A stretch of 45,162 bases of DNA from Pseudomonas sp. S37. GTDB taxonomy: Bacteria; Pseudomonadota; Gammaproteobacteria; Pseudomonadales; Pseudomonadaceae. Within the stretch, counting starts at the first letter, position 1; each line of letters opens with the position of its first letter. The stretch is from contig NZ_JACVZC010000041.1 in assembly GCF_016658545.1 (NCBI RefSeq), positions 1-45,162 on the forward strand, written 5' to 3'. Both the position numbers and the translations under genes were made by a program. Below, piece after piece: positions 43,580 to 45,162 of the stretch. The notes beneath the pieces are model-generated. The model searched no databases. It had not been told where the DNA came from and saw only the letters and a list, made by a program, of their open reading frames with translations.

Positions 43580-45012
43580 GCCGAAGTGAAACCGTATGGA
43601 TCGTCGACGATGATCGCTCCATCCGCTGGGTCCTGGAAAAAGCCCTGCAACAGGAAGGCATGACCACCCAGAGCTTCGACAGCGCAGACGGTGTAATGGG
43701 CCGACTGGCTCGCCAGCAGCCCGACGTGATCATTTCCGACATTCGCATGCCGGGCGCCAGCGGCCTGGACCTGCTGGCGCAGATTCGCGAGCAGCACCCG
43801 CGCCTGCCGGTGATCATCATGACCGCGCATTCCGACCTGGACAGTGCGGTGGCCTCGTACCAGGGCGGTGCTTTCGAATACCTGCCCAAGCCATTCGACG
43901 TCGACGAAGCAGTGTCGCTGGTCAAGCGCGCCAACCAGCACGCCCAGGAGCAACAGGGCCTGGATGTACCGCAGAGCCTGGCGGCCACCCCGGAGATCAT
44001 CGGCGAAGCCCCGGCGATGCAGGAGGTGTTCCGCGCCATCGGTCGCCTCAGCCACTCCAACATCACCGTGCTGATCAACGGCGAGTCGGGTACCGGTAAA
44101 GAACTGGTGGCCCACGCCCTGCACCGCCACAGCCCGCGTGCGGCGTCGCCGTTCATTGCCCTTAACATGGCCGCCATCCCGAAGGACCTGATGGAGTCCG
44201 AGCTGTTCGGCCATGAAAAAGGCGCTTTCACCGGCGCTGCCAACCTGCGCCGTGGCCGTTTCGAACAGGCCGACGGCGGCACACTGTTCCTCGACGAAAT
44301 CGGTGACATGCCCGCCGACACCCAGACCCGTCTGCTGCGGGTGCTGGCCGATGGCGAATTCTACCGGGTGGGCGGCCATGTGCCGGTCAAGGTCGATGTG
44401 CGTATCATCGCCGCCACGCACCAGAACCTCGAGTCGCTGGTGCAGGCTGGCAAGTTCCGCGAGGACTTGTTCCACCGCCTGAACGTGATCCGCATTCACA
44501 TCCCGCGCCTGGCCGACCGCCGCGAGGACATCCCTGCACTGGCCCGGCACTTCCTCGCCCGTGCTGCCCAGGAGCTGGCCGTCGAGCCGAAGGTTCTCAA
44601 GCCGGAAACCGAAGAATTCATCCGCAACCTGCCATGGCCAGGTAACGTGCGGCAGATGGAGAACACCTGCCGTTGGATTACCGTAATGGCCTCCAGCCGC
44701 GAAGTGCTGATCGGCGACTTACCGCCGGAGCTGCTGAACCTGCCACAGGACGCCGCGCCGGTCACCAACTGGGAGCAGGCCCTGCGCCAATGGGCCGACC
44801 AGGCGCTGGCGCGCGGGCAGACCAACCTGCTGGACAGCGCCGTGCCGAGCTTTGAGCGCATCATGATCGAGACGGCGCTCAAGCATACCGCCGGGCGCCG
44901 GCGTGATGCGGCGCTGCTGCTGGGCTGGGGGCGCAATACCCTGACGCGCAAGATCAAGGAGCTGGGGATGAATGTGGCTGGGGGAGATGAAGAAGAAGGT
45001 GATGAGCACTGA
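43576..45012 (+). CDS. ntrC: Nitrogen regulation response regulator NtrC
   Basis: 478 residues. The receiver domain (about 1-125) has phospho-acceptor Asp55 in IISDIRMPG. The central AAA+ sigma-54 activation domain has Walker A GESGTGKE (169-176), the sigma-54-contacting GAFTGA loop (216-221) and Walker B GGTLFLDEIGD. The C-terminal Fis-type helix-turn-helix (about 430-475, GRRRDAALLLGWGRNTLTRKI) binds DNA. Phosphorylated NtrC activates sigma-54 promoters such as the one seen before glnA. The ATG start overlaps ntrB by four bases. A truncated REP pair follows. Confidence 0.99.
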   Translation: MSRSETVWIVDDDRSIRWVLEKALQQEGMTTQSFDSADGVMGRLARQQPDVIISDIRMPGASGLDLLAQIREQHPRLPVIIMTAHSDLDSAVASYQGGAFEYLPKPFDVDEAVSLVKRANQHAQEQQGLDVPQSLAATPEIIGEAPAMQEVFRAIGRLSHSNITVLINGESGTGKELVAHALHRHSPRAASPFIALNMAAIPKDLMESELFGHEKGAFTGAANLRRGRFEQADGGTLFLDEIGDMPADTQTRLLRVLADGEFYRVGGHVPVKVDVRIIAATHQNLESLVQAGKFREDLFHRLNVIRIHIPRLADRREDIPALARHFLARAAQELAVEPKVLKPETEEFIRNLPWPGNVRQMENTCRWITVMASSREVLIGDLPPELLNLPQDAAPVTNWEQALRQWADQALARGQTNLLDSAVPSFERIMIETALKHTAGRRRDAALLLGWGRNTLTRKIKELGMNVAGGDEEEGDEH

Positions 45013-45065
45013 GCTCTGAGTTAACCCTTTAGATTTCTGGGGCTGCTTTGCAGCCCATCGCGACA

Positions 45066-45113
45066 CAAGGCCGCTCCTACAGGAAATCGCGTTCCCCTGT
45101 AGGAGCGGCCTTG
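45066..45113. repeat. REP palindrome pair after ntrC, right arm cut short
   Basis: Inverted arms 45066-45083 and 45096-45113 match over 18 bases (core CAAGGCCGCTCCTACAGG). The left arm continues outward as ATCGCGACA, but the right side changes at 45114 to AACTGGCCTAATGATCCCGG. In the comparable pair at 5101-5172 the complementarity goes on for a further 12 bases. Confidence 0.88.
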
Positions 45114-45124
45114 AACTGGCCTAA

Positions 45125-45162
45125 TGATCCCGGACACCTCTTAAGGGCGATATGATTCGCCC
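45125..45162. mobile_element. Possible terminus of an insertion sequence at the window edge
   Basis: The sequence from TGATCCCGGACACC to the window end is unlike the neighbouring REP DNA and begins with TG, as ends of IS3-family elements often do. It directly follows the place where the REP arm is lost. The rest would lie outside the window, so this is only a suggestion. Confidence 0.3.

Noticed and set aside
2893..45113. CRISPR array
   Set aside because: The repeats are inverted REP pairs dispersed singly over the window, not regularly spaced direct repeats with unique spacers.
45013..45162. NrsZ-like nitrogen-regulated small RNA after ntrC
   Set aside because: Such an RNA follows ntrC in P. 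aeruginosa, but the 150 bases available here are mostly REP sequence and show no sigma-54 motif or terminator.

Overview
The window is a contiguous chromosomal segment of a fluorescent-type Pseudomonas, almost certainly of the Pseudomonas putida group. The basis is GC-rich coding with many GTG starts, the hutF / hutCD / hutU-hutH-permease-hutI-hutG arrangement with proteins that look near-identical to the P. putida Hut enzymes, and many P. putida-type REP palindromes (cores GGGTAAACCC, GGGTGAACCC or CAAGGCCGCTCC). No tRNA, rRNA, CRISPR array, integrase or complete insertion sequence is visible.

Layout. 1-851: the end of tatC, overlapping rsmE. 953-5077: two tandem chemoreceptors of related architecture, each with its own sigma-28-like promoter. 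5194-7763 (-): a polar amino acid ABC transporter (binding protein, permease, ATPase) whose permease carries an unusual extra periplasmic domain. 7997-12296 (-): opgG-opgH for osmoregulated periplasmic glucans. 12560-13965 (-): pip-dtd. 14115-19625 (+): a single 1836-residue gene with an N-terminal DUF6543-like ('dermonecrotic toxin') region, two leucine-rich repeat blocks that look like an internal duplication, and a C-terminal NEL-type E3 ubiquitin ligase domain. It is the only obvious effector or toxin gene here and sits alone between housekeeping genes. 19652-29647: the complete histidine utilisation locus. 29807-32481 (-): lipocalin and small lipoprotein, then fbp with a DUF924 gene. 32730-35180 (-): glycogen phosphorylase. 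35367-35771 (+): a YkgJ-type cysteine-cluster protein followed by a structured intergenic stretch with a strong terminator (candidate small RNA). 35945-36619 (-): an unfamiliar, seemingly lower-GC gene. 36832-40235 (-): typA and thiI. 40724-45012 (+): glnA, ntrB, ntrC. The last bases may be the start of a mobile element that cuts a REP palindrome.

How the genes work together. HutH, HutU, HutI, HutF and HutG convert histidine to glutamate, ammonia and formate by the five-step route through formylglutamate; the permease brings in substrate, HutC represses, and HutD is an accessory cupin. Two HutC-type palindromes lie in front of hutU and between hutC and hutF. The nitrogen released feeds into glnA-ntrBC, where the sequence shows a sigma-54 promoter with two upstream NtrC sites in the same geometry as the enteric glnA promoter, and one more NtrC-like site in front of ntrB. 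The remaining genes are ordinary core functions separated by REP pairs that lie mostly at operon ends.

The most interesting items are the DUF6543-LRR-NEL protein, the candidate structured RNA at 35772-35936, the permease insertion, a 42-bp perfect inverted repeat at 26719-26834, and the disrupted REP at the right edge.
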